A model generated the notes under the pieces. The model ran no database searches and was not told the origin of the DNA. It saw nothing but the letters and a program-made list of their open reading frames with translations. Shown piece by piece: positions 29,341 through 39,800 of a stretch of 64,000 bases of DNA (position 1 is the stretch's first letter; each line of letters opens with the position of its first letter). The DNA is from Mycolicibacterium fluoranthenivorans (GTDB lineage Bacteria; Actinomycetota; Actinomycetes; Mycobacteriales; Mycobacteriaceae): positions 868,001 to 932,000 of the forward strand of contig NZ_JAANOW010000002.1 of assembly GCF_011758805.1 (NCBI RefSeq). The letters run 5' to 3'. The translations under genes and the position numbers were made by a program.

Positions 29341-30946
29341 GAGCCAACCGCACCACGAACGAGGCACCGCCATCGGGACCGTCGGTGATCTCGACGTGTC
29401 CGCCGTGCTGTGTGGTGACCAGCCGGACCAGAGCCAGCCCGATACCGCGCTGCTTCTCAAGGCCGCCCGCACCAGCCGGCTTGGAGGTCACCCCGCGGGC
29501 GAACAGCGACTCCCGCAGATGCGGTGGCACACCGGGTCCCGAGTCGGTGACGGTGAGGGTGAGGCCGTCGGCGTCGCACACCGTGACGTTCACCTCGGCC
29601 CGGGTGGTGCCGACCGAGGCGTCCACCGCGTTGTCGATCAGGTTGCCCAGCAGGGTGATCACATCGGTGGCCAGCGCCGGTGACAGGGCCCGCAGCCGGC
29701 TGTCCGGATCGAGTGTCAGGATGACTCCGCTCTCGGCGGCCAGCGAGGTCTTGGCGATCAGCAGTGCGGCCACCGCTGGATCGGAGATACGTTGGGTGAC
29801 AGCATCATTGATCTGTGCACGGCGCCGGGTCAGGGTGCCGACCAATTCGTGGACGGCGTCGAACTCGCCGAGCTGTACCAGCCCCGAGATGGTGTGCAGC
29901 TGATTGGCGAACTCGTGGGTCTGGGCACGCAGGGTGTCGGTGACGCTGCGGTGTGAGGACAACTGCGCCTGCAGCGCGGCCAATTCGGTGCTGTCGCGCA
30001 TCGTGGTGACGGTACCGATGTGCCGGCCCTGGCTGTGGGCCGCACGCCGGTTGAGGGCCAGGACGTGCTTGCCGGTGGCGATGACGACGTCGCGGCCTTC
30101 CTCACCCGACATCAGGAAATCCACCACGGCGCGTTCCAGGCCGAGTTCGTCGACTCGGCGCCCGACGGCCTCGGCGCCGAGACCGAGCAGTTCCTGCGCG
30201 CTGTCGTTGAGCACGGTGACCACACCGTCGGGGTTGACCGCCACCACGCCCTCACGGATGCTGTGCAGCAACGCTTCCCGGTGATCGGCCAGGCCGGCGA
30301 TCTCGGCCACCTCGAGCCCGCGGGTGTGGCGTTTGATCCGCCGCGACAGCAGCCACGACGCCGCCAAACCGAGCAGCGCACCCAGGCTCAGATACAGCAG
30401 CAGCCGTTCGCCCGCGCCGCCGATCAGCTCCCACACCGTCGGGTAGCGTTCGCTGACCGAGACGACGGCCAGCACCGCGCCACTGGCGGCCAGGATCGGG
30501 ACCTGACCGATCAGGTTGCGTACCCCGTCGATATCGCCGTCGCCGAACCAGGCCCGGCCCTCGTCGGCACGGCTGGCGGACAGATCCATTCGGGTACCGA
30601 CCCGGGCGGGGTCGGTGGACACCCGCACCCGGCCGTCGGGATCGAGGATCTCGGCCAGCCCGGCCCCGGACAGGGCCACGGCGCGGTCCACCTCGGGGGC
30701 GAGAATCCGGGCGGCGAAGGGGTCTGCGTAACGGTCCCGCACGATCGGGGTGGACGCCACGTTCTCGGCGACGGCGATCATCCGCTGGCCGCGGACATCG
30801 CGGAACTCGCGGGTGGACTGCGCGACCGACACCGCGGCCACCGCGATCAGCACCACCGCCACCACCACCAGCTGGAACAGCAGGAACTGGCCGGCCAGGC
30901 TGCGCCCCGGCAGCGTCAGCACCCGCTTCGTGAACTTAACGACCAC
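29333..30946 (-). CDS. CitA/DcuS-type sensor histidine kinase
   Basis: The 537-residue protein has an N-terminal membrane helix (FLLFQLVVVAVVLIAVAAVS), an extracytoplasmic PAS-like sensor domain of about 125 residues, a second helix (LLLYLSLGALLGLAASWLL), a cytoplasmic PAS domain (REGVVAVNPDGVVTVLND), a DHp segment with His344 in THEFANQLHTISGL, and an ATPase domain (NLIDNAVDAS). This is the architecture of citrate and C4-dicarboxylate sensors. I chose the GTG at 30946 because AAAGGA lies a few bases upstream; an ATG at 30982 would leave only 44 bp to the divergent gene. Confidence 0.9.
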   Translation of the reverse strand: MVVKFTKRVLTLPGRSLAGQFLLFQLVVVAVVLIAVAAVSVAQSTREFRDVRGQRMIAVAENVASTPIVRDRYADPFAARILAPEVDRAVALSGAGLAEILDPDGRVRVSTDPARVGTRMDLSASRADEGRAWFGDGDIDGVRNLIGQVPILAASGAVLAVVSVSERYPTVWELIGGAGERLLLYLSLGALLGLAASWLLSRRIKRHTRGLEVAEIAGLADHREALLHSIREGVVAVNPDGVVTVLNDSAQELLGLGAEAVGRRVDELGLERAVVDFLMSGEEGRDVVIATGKHVLALNRRAAHSQGRHIGTVTTMRDSTELAALQAQLSSHRSVTDTLRAQTHEFANQLHTISGLVQLGEFDAVHELVGTLTRRRAQINDAVTQRISDPAVAALLIAKTSLAAESGVILTLDPDSRLRALSPALATDVITLLGNLIDNAVDASVGTTRAEVNVTVCDADGLTLTVTDSGPGVPPHLRESLFARGVTSKPAGAGGLEKQRGIGLALVRLVTTQHGGHVEITDGPDGGASFVVRLAHA

Positions 30947-31026
30947 AACTTCCTTTGCGAACTCATGCGTGACCTGCATCACTGTGCGGGTCCAGTATTG
31001 CTGAACATCACAGGAGACGATGGGGG
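30947..31026. promoter_or_regulatory. divergent promoter region of the sensor kinase and tctC
   Basis: These 80 bp must hold both promoters. GTGA at 30969-30972 and TCAC at 30979-30982 form an inverted repeat with a 6-bp spacer, a possible binding site for the response regulator. AGGAGA near 31013 is the tctC ribosome-binding site. Confidence 0.35.
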
Positions 31027-32007
31027 ATGACCGTGCGTTCCAAGACGGGACTGGCCGTGCTGCTGGCGGTGGCGCTGCTGCTGACCGCGTGTGGGGTGAC
31101 CCGCGGCGAACAGGCCGGCGGCCTGCATCGACTGCGGATGATGGTGCCCAACAGCCCCGGTGGCGGGTATGACCTGACCGCCCGCACCGCGGTGAAGATC
31201 ATGGAGGATCGCGATATCACCGGGCGTGTCGAGGTTTTCAACGTCATCGGCGCCGGCGGCACCGTGGCGATGGCCCGATTGATGAACGAACGGGGCAACG
31301 GCGACCTCATGATGATGATGGGGCTCGGGGTGGTCGGCGCGGTGTACACCAACGGATCCTCGGCGCGGGCCTCGAATGCCACCGCACTGGCCAAGATGGT
31401 CGAGGAGCAGGAAGGCATTCTGGTTCCGGCGGATTCACCGTTCAAGACGGTGCAGGACATGGTCGCGGCGTGGAAGGCCGATCCCGCGAAAGTGACCATC
31501 GGTGGTGGTTCCTCGCCCGGCGGACCCGATCACCTGTTCCCGATGGAGACCGCCCGCGCGGTCGGTGTCGATCCCCGCAAGGTCAACTTCATCACCTACG
31601 ACGGGGGCGGCGATCTGCTGACCGCACTGCTCGGCAGGAAGGTCGCCGTGGGCACCTCCGGGCTCGGCGAGTACGTGGACCAGATCGAGGCGGGCCAGGT
31701 CCGGGTGCTGGCGGTGTCCGGGACCGAACGTGTCGAGGGCGTCGATGCCCCCACGTTGACCGAGGCGGGAATCAATCTGACCTTCACCAACTGGCGTGGT
31801 GTCCTGGCGCCACCGGGTATCTCCGAGGACGCCAGGCAGGCGCTGGTCAAGGTGCTCGAAGACCTGCACGCCACCGACGCATGGAAGGAGGCCCTGGTGC
31901 GTAACGGATGGAGCGACGCGTTCATGACCGGGGAGAAGTTCGAACAGTTCCTCAAGGATCAGGACCAGCGGGTGTCCTCGACCCTGACCGGACTGGGGCT
32001 GCTGTGA
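31027..32007 (+). CDS. tctC: tripartite tricarboxylate transporter substrate-binding lipoprotein TctC
   Basis: The 326-residue product is a TctC-family (Bug) periplasmic-type binding protein for citrate or another carboxylate. The signal peptide ends with lipobox LLTACG (Cys near residue 20), giving a membrane-anchored protein, as expected in an organism where the binding protein must be held on the membrane. MMVPNSPGGGYDLTARTAVKI and KVTIGGGSSPGGPDHL are family signatures. It is the first gene of tctCBA. The actual ligand cannot be read from sequence. Confidence 0.92.
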   Translation: MTVRSKTGLAVLLAVALLLTACGVTRGEQAGGLHRLRMMVPNSPGGGYDLTARTAVKIMEDRDITGRVEVFNVIGAGGTVAMARLMNERGNGDLMMMMGLGVVGAVYTNGSSARASNATALAKMVEEQEGILVPADSPFKTVQDMVAAWKADPAKVTIGGGSSPGGPDHLFPMETARAVGVDPRKVNFITYDGGGDLLTALLGRKVAVGTSGLGEYVDQIEAGQVRVLAVSGTERVEGVDAPTLTEAGINLTFTNWRGVLAPPGISEDARQALVKVLEDLHATDAWKEALVRNGWSDAFMTGEKFEQFLKDQDQRVSSTLTGLGLL

Positions 32008-32513
32008 GCGCCCCGGATCCTGGTACACGCCGGGTGGACAAGGCCCAATACCTGGTGGTGGTCGTTCTCGTCGCGGTCGGCGGGTTCCTGATCTACAACG
32101 CGCTCACCCTGCCCGGTGGCTATGCGCAGGTCGATCCGGTGGGGCCCAAGTTCTTTCCGATGTTCATCGGCCTCGTGCTGCTGGTGCTGGCGGTGATCCT
32201 GGCGGTCGCGATCCCACGCGGGTCGGTCGGTGAAGCGGATGCTGGGGAGGACATCGACCCCGATATGCCCAGCGACTGGCGCACCGTCGGGCTGCTGGTC
32301 GCGCTGTTCGTGGCCACCATCGTCCTGGTCAAACCGCTGGGCTGGACGATCACGGCCGGTCTGATGTTCGCCGGTGCGGCCACCGTGCTGGGCAGCAAGC
32401 ACTACATCCGCAATCTGGTGATCGGCGGCGTGCTGTCGGTGGGCAGCTTCTACGCGTTCTACTCCGGGCTCGGAATCCCGCTGCCCGCAGGCATTCTGGA
32501 CGGGATCCTCTGA
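32004..32513 (+). CDS. tctB: tripartite tricarboxylate transporter small membrane subunit TctB
   Basis: This 169-residue protein has four predicted transmembrane segments ([53 protein letters not shown] and the region around [17 protein letters not shown]), the TctB layout. The GTG at 32004 overlaps the tctC stop as GTGA. It works with TctA as the membrane part of the transporter. Confidence 0.9.
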   Translation: MSAPDPGTRRVDKAQYLVVVVLVAVGGFLIYNALTLPGGYAQVDPVGPKFFPMFIGLVLLVLAVILAVAIPRGSVGEADAGEDIDPDMPSDWRTVGLLVALFVATIVLVKPLGWTITAGLMFAGAATVLGSKHYIRNLVIGGVLSVGSFYAFYSGLGIPLPAGILDGIL

Positions 32514-32514
32514 T

Positions 32515-34068
32515 ATGGACAACCTGAACTGGCTCATGCAGGGGTTCGCCGAGGCGGCCACCCCGATGAATCTGCTCTACGCGGTGATCGGCGTGCTGCT
32601 GGGTACCGCCGTCGGGGTGTTGCCGGGTATCGGCCCGGCGATGACGGTGGCACTGCTGCTGCCCATCACCTACAACGTCAGTCCGAGCGCGGCCTTCATC
32701 ATGTTCGCCGGCATCTTCTACGGCGGGATGTACGGCGGGTCCACCACCTCGATCCTGCTGAACACGCCCGGTGAATCCTCGTCGGTGATCACCGCGATCG
32801 AGGGCAACCGGATGGCCAAGGCCGGCCGCGCCGCGCAGGCGTTGGCCACCGCGGCGATCGGATCGTTCGTCGCCGGCACCATCGGCACGATGCTGCTGGT
32901 GCTGTTCGCGCCTGCGGTATCGCGGTTCGCGGTGACTCTCGGTGCACCTTCGTATCTGGCGATCATGCTGTTCGCCTTGGTGGCGGTGACCGCCGTGCTC
33001 GGGTCTTCCAAATTGCGCGGTGCGATCTCACTGTTCCTGGGATTGGCGATCGGCATCGTGGGCATCGATTTCCTGACGGGCCAACCGCGCGCGACGTTCG
33101 GGCTGCCGTTGTTGTCCGACGGTATCGACATCGTGGTGATCGCGGTGGCGATCTTCGCGCTCGGTGAGGCGCTGTGGGTGGCTGCGCATCTGCGGCGCCG
33201 GCCCGCCGACGTGATCCCGGTCGGTCGGCCGTGGATGAGCAAATCGGATTGGAAGCGGTCCTGGAAACCGTGGTTGCGCGGTACCGCATACGGCTTCCCG
33301 TTCGGTGCGCTGCCGGCCGGTGGTGCCGAGCTGCCGACGTTCCTGAGCTATATCACCGAGAAGAAACTGTCGAAGCATCCCGAGGAGTTCGGGAAGGGCG
33401 CGATCGAGGGTGTCGCCGGTCCGGAAGCGGCCAACAACGCCTCGGCCGCAGGCACTCTGGTACCGATGCTGTCGCTGGGCCTGCCTACCAACGCGACCGC
33501 CGCGGTCATGCTGACGGCGTTCGTGTCCTACGGTATCCAGCCCGGACCGACGCTGTTCGACAAGGAACCCCTGCTGATCTGGACGCTGGTGGCCAGCCTG
33601 TTCATCGGTAACTTCCTGTTGCTGGTGCTGAACCTGCCGTTGGCGCCGCTGTGGGCGAAACTGCTGCGCACTCCGCGGCCGTATCTGTACGCGGGCATCC
33701 TGTTCTTCGCCACCCTCGGTGCGTTCGCGGTGAACGTGCAGCCCCTGGATCTGGCACTGCTGTTGGTGTTCGGTCTGCTGGGGTTGATGATGCGCCGGTT
33801 CGGTCTGCCGGTGCTGCCCTTGATCATCGGCGTGATCCTCGGTCCGCGCATCGAGCGCCAGCTGCGCCAGAGTCTGCAGTTGGGCAGCGGCGACTGGGGC
33901 AGCCTGTTCACCGAGCCGGTCGCGATCGCCACTTATGTGCTCATGGCGATCCTGCTGCTCATGCCGCTGGTCCTGCGGTTGATGCATCGCAGCGAGGAAA
34001 CCCTGTTGATCGTCGAGGATGACGCCGATCAGCAGCAGAAGGCTCTCAAGGAAGGCTCGGCGTCATGA
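32515..34068 (+). CDS. tctA: tripartite tricarboxylate transporter large membrane subunit TctA
   Basis: TctA (517 residues) is the large permease of the cation-coupled carboxylate transporter, with about 10-12 transmembrane segments. Family signatures are [20 protein letters not shown] near residue 40, [20 protein letters not shown] near residue 70, and [20 protein letters not shown] near residue 300. It starts one base after tctB. The acidic C-terminal tail overlaps the downstream uspA-type gene as ATGA. Confidence 0.95.
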   Translation: MDNLNWLMQGFAEAATPMNLLYAVIGVLLGTAVGVLPGIGPAMTVALLLPITYNVSPSAAFIMFAGIFYGGMYGGSTTSILLNTPGESSSVITAIEGNRMAKAGRAAQALATAAIGSFVAGTIGTMLLVLFAPAVSRFAVTLGAPSYLAIMLFALVAVTAVLGSSKLRGAISLFLGLAIGIVGIDFLTGQPRATFGLPLLSDGIDIVVIAVAIFALGEALWVAAHLRRRPADVIPVGRPWMSKSDWKRSWKPWLRGTAYGFPFGALPAGGAELPTFLSYITEKKLSKHPEEFGKGAIEGVAGPEAANNASAAGTLVPMLSLGLPTNATAAVMLTAFVSYGIQPGPTLFDKEPLLIWTLVASLFIGNFLLLVLNLPLAPLWAKLLRTPRPYLYAGILFFATLGAFAVNVQPLDLALLLVFGLLGLMMRRFGLPVLPLIIGVILGPRIERQLRQSLQLGSGDWGSLFTEPVAIATYVLMAILLLMPLVLRLMHRSEETLLIVEDDADQQQKALKEGSAS

Positions 34069-34457
34069 TCGTCGTCGGATACACCGCGGACCAGTTCGGT
34101 CGTGCCGCAGTGGAACACGCGGTCATCGAGGCTCGATTGCGCAACACCACGCTGCGGGTGATCAACGCGACCAAGGGTGATGCGCTCGCCGACCCCCAGT
34201 TCGCGCAGTCCGGTGCGTTGCAGGACCTTCGGGACCAACTCGAGGCGTCCGGTGTGCTCTTCGAAGTGTCCCAACCGGTGGGTGTCGACCCGGCCGAGGA
34301 ACTGCTCGACGCGATGGACAGCCCGGATGCCGACCTGTTGGTGATCGGCATCCGGCACCGCAACCCGGTCGGAAAGCTGTTGTTGGGCAGCGTGTCCCAG
34401 CAGCTACTTCTGGAATGCCGCAAACCGGTGTTGGCCGTGAAGCCCGAGGATTCCTGA
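34065..34457 (+). CDS. universal stress protein (UspA family)
   Basis: The 130-residue product is a single Usp domain: it opens [19 protein letters not shown] and ends with the nucleotide-binding loop [20 protein letters not shown], a G-x2-G-x9-G-S type motif modified to start GIRHR. Usp genes often follow tct operons in actinobacteria. The ATGA overlap with tctA shows co-translation. It may couple transport to energy or stress state; this is inference. Confidence 0.9.
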   Translation: MIVVGYTADQFGRAAVEHAVIEARLRNTTLRVINATKGDALADPQFAQSGALQDLRDQLEASGVLFEVSQPVGVDPAEELLDAMDSPDADLLVIGIRHRNPVGKLLLGSVSQQLLLECRKPVLAVKPEDS

Positions 34458-34458
34458 A

Positions 34459-35805
34459 CTACTCGTCCAGGATGTGTTCGGGGTGGTGGTAGAGGTTGGT
34501 GCGGGCTTGGCCGGTGTCCAGTAGCGGTGGGGGGATCCATTCGACGGACCCGTCGGCGCGGATGACGGTGGTCCAGCCGCCGTCTGTGACCAGACGGTTG
34601 TGCGGGCCGCAGGCCAGCACCAGTTCGTCGATATCGGTGTGGCCGCCGTGCGCGAAATCCTGCACCGCGTGGTGGGTTTGGCAGCCATAGGCCGGGACCC
34701 GGCAGCCGGGGAAGGTGCAGCCCCGATCCCGGTAGGTGAGCACCAGACGCTGATCCACACTGGCGCAGCGTCGGGTCCGCCCGAAATACAGCGGCCGCCC
34801 GGTCACCTCATCGAACACCGCCAGACACAGCAAGGAGTGCGAGGCCAAACGGATGACCTCACGCATCGGCACCCGACTACCGGCCGCGGTCACCGCATGC
34901 CCGATCGCCTCGTCGAAGTCGGTGACGGTAGCACCGAGCACCACCGTGACCGGCAACCCGTTGTGCTCACCCAACTCACCCGACGCCAGGGCGTAGCGGG
35001 CGAGGGTGATCAACGCATCATGCTGACGCTGCCCCAGGCTGCGGGTGTCGGCGTCGATCGCCTCCTGCGACGGCGTGCCCTTGGTACACGGCCTCTGGTC
35101 GGCGGGGTTACACATCCCCGGCCCGGCGAGCTTGCCCAGCACCGGTTCCAGATACGCCCGGCCCTGCGCGGTCACGGTGCCATGAAAGTCACTGGTCCCG
35201 TCGGGGCGCTGCGGACCCAGCACGAACGTGCGGCGCTCCTCGGCCCGCTCGGCGTCCTCGTCAGCATTCGGGTCGGGCCCGTCCGGATCCAGCACCGCCA
35301 GCAGATGCTTGGCCAGCCGGCGCAGGGTGTCTGGATCATGGGCGCTGGCGTACCCGGCCAGCCGGGCCTCGGCATCGGCACGGGTCGGCTCATCCACCCG
35401 AAACGGAATCTTGCGCATCGTCGTGGTGATGATGCGGACATGCTCGCCGGTGATCTCCCCACGCGCCTGCGCAGCCGAGGTACCCGGATACACCGGCGCC
35501 AACCGCTCACCGGTCACCGTCCGCCGCGGCGCCAGCAGTTCCCCCTCGGTCAGACGGCGCCCAGCCTCCGTCGGGGACAGCCGCAACCGGATCCCCAACG
35601 CATCCTTCCAACTACGGGCACCTAGGTCGGCGGGGCTGGTTTGGGCTTTCACCGCCGCCATCACCCGATGCTGGATCGCCGGAATCTGCCGGTGCACCTG
35701 CTCCAGCGCTGTCTGGATGTCGAGGAGTTCGGTGACCGAGGCATCGTCGAAGACCGTGCCCGACAGCTTGTCGAGCACCGCCTCCAGATCGACCACACCC
35801 TCCAT
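34459..35805 (-). CDS. DUF222/HNH endonuclease domain protein (REP13E12-like)
   Basis: This 448-residue protein has an N-terminal DUF222 region (LSGTVFDDASVTELLDIQTA onward) and a C-terminal HNH nuclease domain (YRDRGCTFPGCRVPAYGCQT followed by HH and LACGPHNRL). It is of the type found in many copies in mycobacteria, including the M. tuberculosis REP13E12 family. The role is unknown, and mobility is suspected but not shown by anything in the flanks here. I chose the ATG at 35805; an in-frame ATG at 35835 would add ten residues. It ends one base from the convergent usp gene. Confidence 0.9.
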   Translation of the reverse strand: MEGVVDLEAVLDKLSGTVFDDASVTELLDIQTALEQVHRQIPAIQHRVMAAVKAQTSPADLGARSWKDALGIRLRLSPTEAGRRLTEGELLAPRRTVTGERLAPVYPGTSAAQARGEITGEHVRIITTTMRKIPFRVDEPTRADAEARLAGYASAHDPDTLRRLAKHLLAVLDPDGPDPNADEDAERAEERRTFVLGPQRPDGTSDFHGTVTAQGRAYLEPVLGKLAGPGMCNPADQRPCTKGTPSQEAIDADTRSLGQRQHDALITLARYALASGELGEHNGLPVTVVLGATVTDFDEAIGHAVTAAGSRVPMREVIRLASHSLLCLAVFDEVTGRPLYFGRTRRCASVDQRLVLTYRDRGCTFPGCRVPAYGCQTHHAVQDFAHGGHTDIDELVLACGPHNRLVTDGGWTTVIRADGSVEWIPPPLLDTGQARTNLYHHPEHILDE

Positions 35806-35844
35806 GACTCGAACACTAGTACGAACCACCGACACGATCAGACG

Positions 35845-35872
35845 TTATCCACAGCCCAACAAACCATCCACA
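35845..35872. promoter_or_regulatory. two DnaA-box-like motifs
   Basis: TTATCCACA at 35845-35853 matches the classical DnaA box consensus and CCATCCACA at 35864-35872 resembles it, 19 bp apart centre to centre. They lie in the 199-bp divergent region between the HNH gene and the TM2 gene. With only two sites and no AT-rich unwinding element, an origin is not supported. Confidence 0.35.
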
Positions 35873-36004
35873 GATCCCGAAAGACCTCTTGACAGAACAG
35901 AATTCGAGGACTTCGCACACAAAGAGCGCGGCCACCGCGGGCCCTTTCAGGGTTCATGTGCCGTGCTGCCCCGAAGTGACCGCGATCTCTGGCATCCTGA
36001 AGCC

Positions 36005-36397
36005 ATGACCGATCAGCCGCCCTATGGTGTCGACCCGGGCAGCATCCCGCCGCCCCCGCCCGGAGCGGGCCCCTACCCACCGCCGTATCCACCCCCGGCC
36101 TACCCGGGTGCGTACTACGACCCGGCCGCGCCGTACGGCCGGCACCCGCTCACCGGCGAGCCCTTCTCGGACAAATCAAAGGTGGTGGCCGGCCTGCTGC
36201 AGCTCCTCGGGCTGTTCGGCCTGGTCGGTATCGGCCGCATGTACCTGGGTTACACGGGCCTGGGCATCGCCCAGCTGCTGGTCGGGCTCGTCACCTGCGG
36301 CTTGGGCGCGGTGATCTGGGGCATCGTCGACGCCATCCTCCTGCTCACCGACAAGGTCCGCGACCCGCAGGGCCGCCCGCTGCGCGATGGCACTTAA
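36005..36397 (+). CDS. TM2 domain membrane protein
   Basis: The 130-residue product has a Pro/Gly/Tyr-rich N-terminus (GSIPPPPPGAGPYPPPYPPP) and a TM2 domain: two hydrophobic segments (VVAGLLQLLGLFGLVGIGRM and LGIAQLLVGLVTCGLGAVIW) joined by YLGYTG, then DAILLLTDKVRD. TM2 proteins are small membrane proteins of unknown function. The ATG at 36005 begins the Pro-rich region. It overlaps the next gene by 11 bp. Confidence 0.9.
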   Translation: MTDQPPYGVDPGSIPPPPPGAGPYPPPYPPPAYPGAYYDPAAPYGRHPLTGEPFSDKSKVVAGLLQLLGLFGLVGIGRMYLGYTGLGIAQLLVGLVTCGLGAVIWGIVDAILLLTDKVRDPQGRPLRDGT

Positions 36398-36782
36398 GAC
36401 CGCCCAGTACAGCGCGATCGGCACCGGCGCGGTGCTGGCCGGAAGTCTGCTGTATATCGGTCTGGCCGACCCGCACCGGCCGGGGTTCCTGTTTCCCGGC
36501 TGCCCGTTCAGGATGCTGACCGGCCTCAACTGTCCGGCCTGTGGCGGGCTGCGGATGACCCACGATCTGTTGACCGGCAATGTCGGCGCTGCGGTCGTGG
36601 ACAACGTCTTCCTGCTCGTCGGGCTACCGATATTGCTCACCTGGCTGGTGGTGCGGTGGCGCCGCGGCCAGAAGTTGATGCCCACCGCGGCCACGGTGAC
36701 GGTGGTCGCCGCCGCCGCACTCTGGACGGTCGTGCGTAACTGGCCGGGGTTCCCGCTGGTCCCCACGTTTATCGGTGTGTAG
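36387..36782 (+). CDS. DUF2752 membrane protein
   Basis: This 131-residue protein carries the DUF2752 signature CPFRMLTGLNCPACGGLRMTH near residue 38, with three Cys in a GxxCPxCG context, and three or four transmembrane segments. Members are often encoded beside TM2 domain proteins, as here, and the 11-bp overlap with that gene suggests the two act together. The cysteines could bind metal or be redox-active, but no function is established. Confidence 0.88.
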   Translation: MALKTAQYSAIGTGAVLAGSLLYIGLADPHRPGFLFPGCPFRMLTGLNCPACGGLRMTHDLLTGNVGAAVVDNVFLLVGLPILLTWLVVRWRRGQKLMPTAATVTVVAAAALWTVVRNWPGFPLVPTFIGV

Positions 36783-36805
36783 ACAGGTGTCTGCGCTGAT
36801 ACACT
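36781..36805 (+). promoter_or_regulatory. candidate gltB promoter/operator
   Basis: AGACA-GG-TGTCT at 36781-36792 is an inverted repeat starting at the DUF2752 stop. TACACT at 36800-36805 is a plausible -10 element, so the repeat would sit over the -35 region. The gltB start codon lies 57 bases further on. Confidence 0.35.
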
Positions 36806-36862
36806 GACATTTCGGGCCGACGCAGTCCCTCGACAACTTCTCGAAGACTGCGAGGTAGTCAG

Positions 36863-39800
36863 TTGCTGTTCTCGGCACTTCCCAAAGCACAGGGTCTGTA
36901 CGACCCGGACAACGAGTCCGATTCGTGTGGCGTCGCCATGATCGCCGACATTCGCGGACGTCGTACCCACGGCATCGTCTCCGACGGCCTGACAGCTTTG
37001 GAACATCTCGAACACCGCGGCGCGGCCGGTGCCGAGCCCAACAGCGGTGACGGTGCCGGCATCCTGCTGCAGCTGCCGGTGGAACTGCTCGGCGCGGTGG
37101 TCGATTTCGCGTTACCCGCACCGAACGCGAACGGTGAGAACACCTTCGCCGCCGGTATCTGCTTCCTGCCGCAGGATCCGGTCGAGCGCACGGCCGCCCG
37201 CGACCGCATCGAGACCCTCGCCGCCGAGGAAGGCCTGGAAGTGCTCGGCTGGCGCGACGTTCCGGTCGATCCGGCCGGTGCCGATGTCGGCACCACAGCG
37301 GTCAGCTGCATGCCGTACATGTCGCAGCTGTTCGTCGCGGCACCTGAGCGTGCCGGCACCCGGCTAGGCGGCCTGGACCTGGACCGGCGGGTCTACCCGC
37401 TGCGCAAGCGCGCCGAGGCGGGGGACGTCTACTTCCCGTCGCTGTCCAGCCGCACCATGGCCTACAAGGGCATGCTCACCACCATGCAGCTGCCGCAGTT
37501 CTTTCCGGACCTGCGCGACGAACGGTGCACCAGTGCCATCGCCATCGTGCACAGCCGCTTCTCCACCAACACCTTCCCGTCCTGGCCCCTGGCGCACCCG
37601 TTCCGATTCGTCGCCCACAACGGCGAGATCAACACCGTCCGCGGCAACCGGAACCGCATGCACGCCCGCGAGGCCAAACTCGCCAGCGCCCTCATTCCCG
37701 GTGACCTGAGCCGGCTTTCGCCCATCTGCTCCCGCGACGGTTCGGACTCCGCGTCATTCGACCAGGTGCTCGAGCTGCTGCACCTGGGCGGGCGCAGCCT
37801 GCCGCACGCGGTGCTGATGATGATCCCCGAGGCGTGGGAGAACAACACCACGATGAGCCCGCAGCGCCGGGCCTTCTGGCAGTTCCACGCGTCGCTGATG
37901 GAGCCATGGGACGGTCCGGCCTGTGTCACGTTCACCGACGGCACCGTCGTCGGTGCGGTACTGGATCGCAACGGATTACGGCCCGGGCGCTGGTGGCGGA
38001 CCATGGACGATCGCATCATCCTGGCCAGTGAGAGCGGTGTGCTCGACATCCCCAGCGGTGAAGTGGTGGCCAAGGGACGCCTCGAGCCCGGCAAGATGTT
38101 CCTGATCGACACGGCGGCCGGCCGCATCGTGTCCGATGACGAGATCAAGGATCAGATGGCCTCAGCCGAGGCGTACGGCGAGTGGTTGCATTCCGGTCTG
38201 CTCGATCTGAGCACCCTGCCCGATCGCGTTCGGGTGCAACCGAATCACGAGTCTGTGGTACGCCGTCAGGTGTCCTTCGGGTACACCGAGGAAGAGTTGC
38301 GCATCCTGCTCACCCCGATGGCGGCCTCCGGCGGTGAACCACTCGGCTCGATGGGTACCGATACCCCGACCGCGGTGCTCTCACAGCGGTCCCGGTTGCT
38401 CTACGACTACTTCGTGGAACTGTTCGCGCAGGTCACCAACCCGCCGCTGGATGCCATTCGGGAGGCGGTCGTCACGTCCATGGGACGGGTCATGGGTCCC
38501 GAGCAGAACCTGCTGGAGCCGAGCGCGGCCTCGGTGCGCCAGATCATGCTGGGCTGGCCGGTGCTCGACAACGACGAGCTCAACAAGATCGTGCACATCA
38601 ACGACGACGGTGAACATCCTGGCCTGCGGACCGCGGTGCTGCGCGCCCTCTACGACGTCGAACGCGGTGGCGAGGGCCTAGCCGAGGCGCTGGAGGACCT
38701 GCGCGCCCGGGCTTGCGAAGCGATCGCGAAAGGTGCTCGCACACTGGTGATCTCGGACCGCGACTCCGACCACACCAAGGCGCCCATCCCGTCGCTGTTG
38801 GCGGTCTCGGCGGTGCATCACCACCTGGTCCGCACCAAGGAACGCACCGGGGTCGGACTGGTGGTGGAAAGCGGTGACGCCCGCGAGGTTCACCACATCG
38901 CCATGCTCATCGGTTTCGGTGCCGCCGCGGTCAACCCGTACCTGGCCTTCGAATCCATCGAGGACCTGATCCGCGAGGGTGAACTGACCGGTATCGAGCC
39001 GGCCACCGCGGTACGCAACTACCTCAAGGCGCTCGGCAAGGGCGTCATGAAGGTGATGAGCAAGATGGGCATCTCGACGGTGGCGTCGTACACCGGCGCC
39101 CAGGCGTTCGAGGCCATCGGTATCGACCGTGAGGTCATCGATGAGTACTTCACCGGGACGCCGATGCAACTCGGCGGTGTCGGACTGGACGTGCTCGCCG
39201 AAGAGGTTCGATTCCGGCATCGTCGTGCCTACCCGGAGAACCCCACCGAGCGGGCCCACCGGCGGTTGTCGGTGGGCGGTGAGTACCAGTTCCGCCGGGA
39301 CGGCGAACTGCACCTCTTCACGCCGGAAGTGGTTTTCCTGCTGCAGCATTCGACCCGTACCGGCCGCAGTGACGTCTTCGCCCAGTACTCGGAGGAAGTG
39401 AACCGGCTCAACCGCGAGGGCGGCGCGCTGCGCGGGCTGTTCGAGTTCAAGAAGGGCGTGCGGCCGCCGGTGGCGCTGGAGGAGGTCGAACCCGTCGAGT
39501 CGATCGTGGCCCGGTTCAACACCGGGGCGATGAGCTATGGGTCGATCTCGGCGGAGGCGCACGAGACCATGGCCATCGCGATGAACAACATCGGTGGCCG
39601 GTCTAACTCCGGTGAGGGCGGCGAGGATGTCGACCGGCTGTACGACCCGAAGCGGCGCAGTGCGGTCAAACAGGTGGCCTCGGGCCGGTTCGGGGTCACC
39701 AGCGACTACCTGGTGAACGCCACCGACATCCAGATCAAGATGGCCCAAGGCGCCAAACCCGGTGAAGGTGGCCAGCTTCCGGGCTACAAGGTGTATCCGA

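Noticed and set aside
34459..35805. The DUF222-HNH gene as part of an intact mobile element
   Set aside because: I see no terminal inverted repeats, target duplication, integrase or transposase in the flanks.
35845..35872. A replication origin based on the DnaA-box-like motifs
   Set aside because: There are only two motifs, no AT-rich unwinding region and none of the dnaA-dnaN-recF neighbours.
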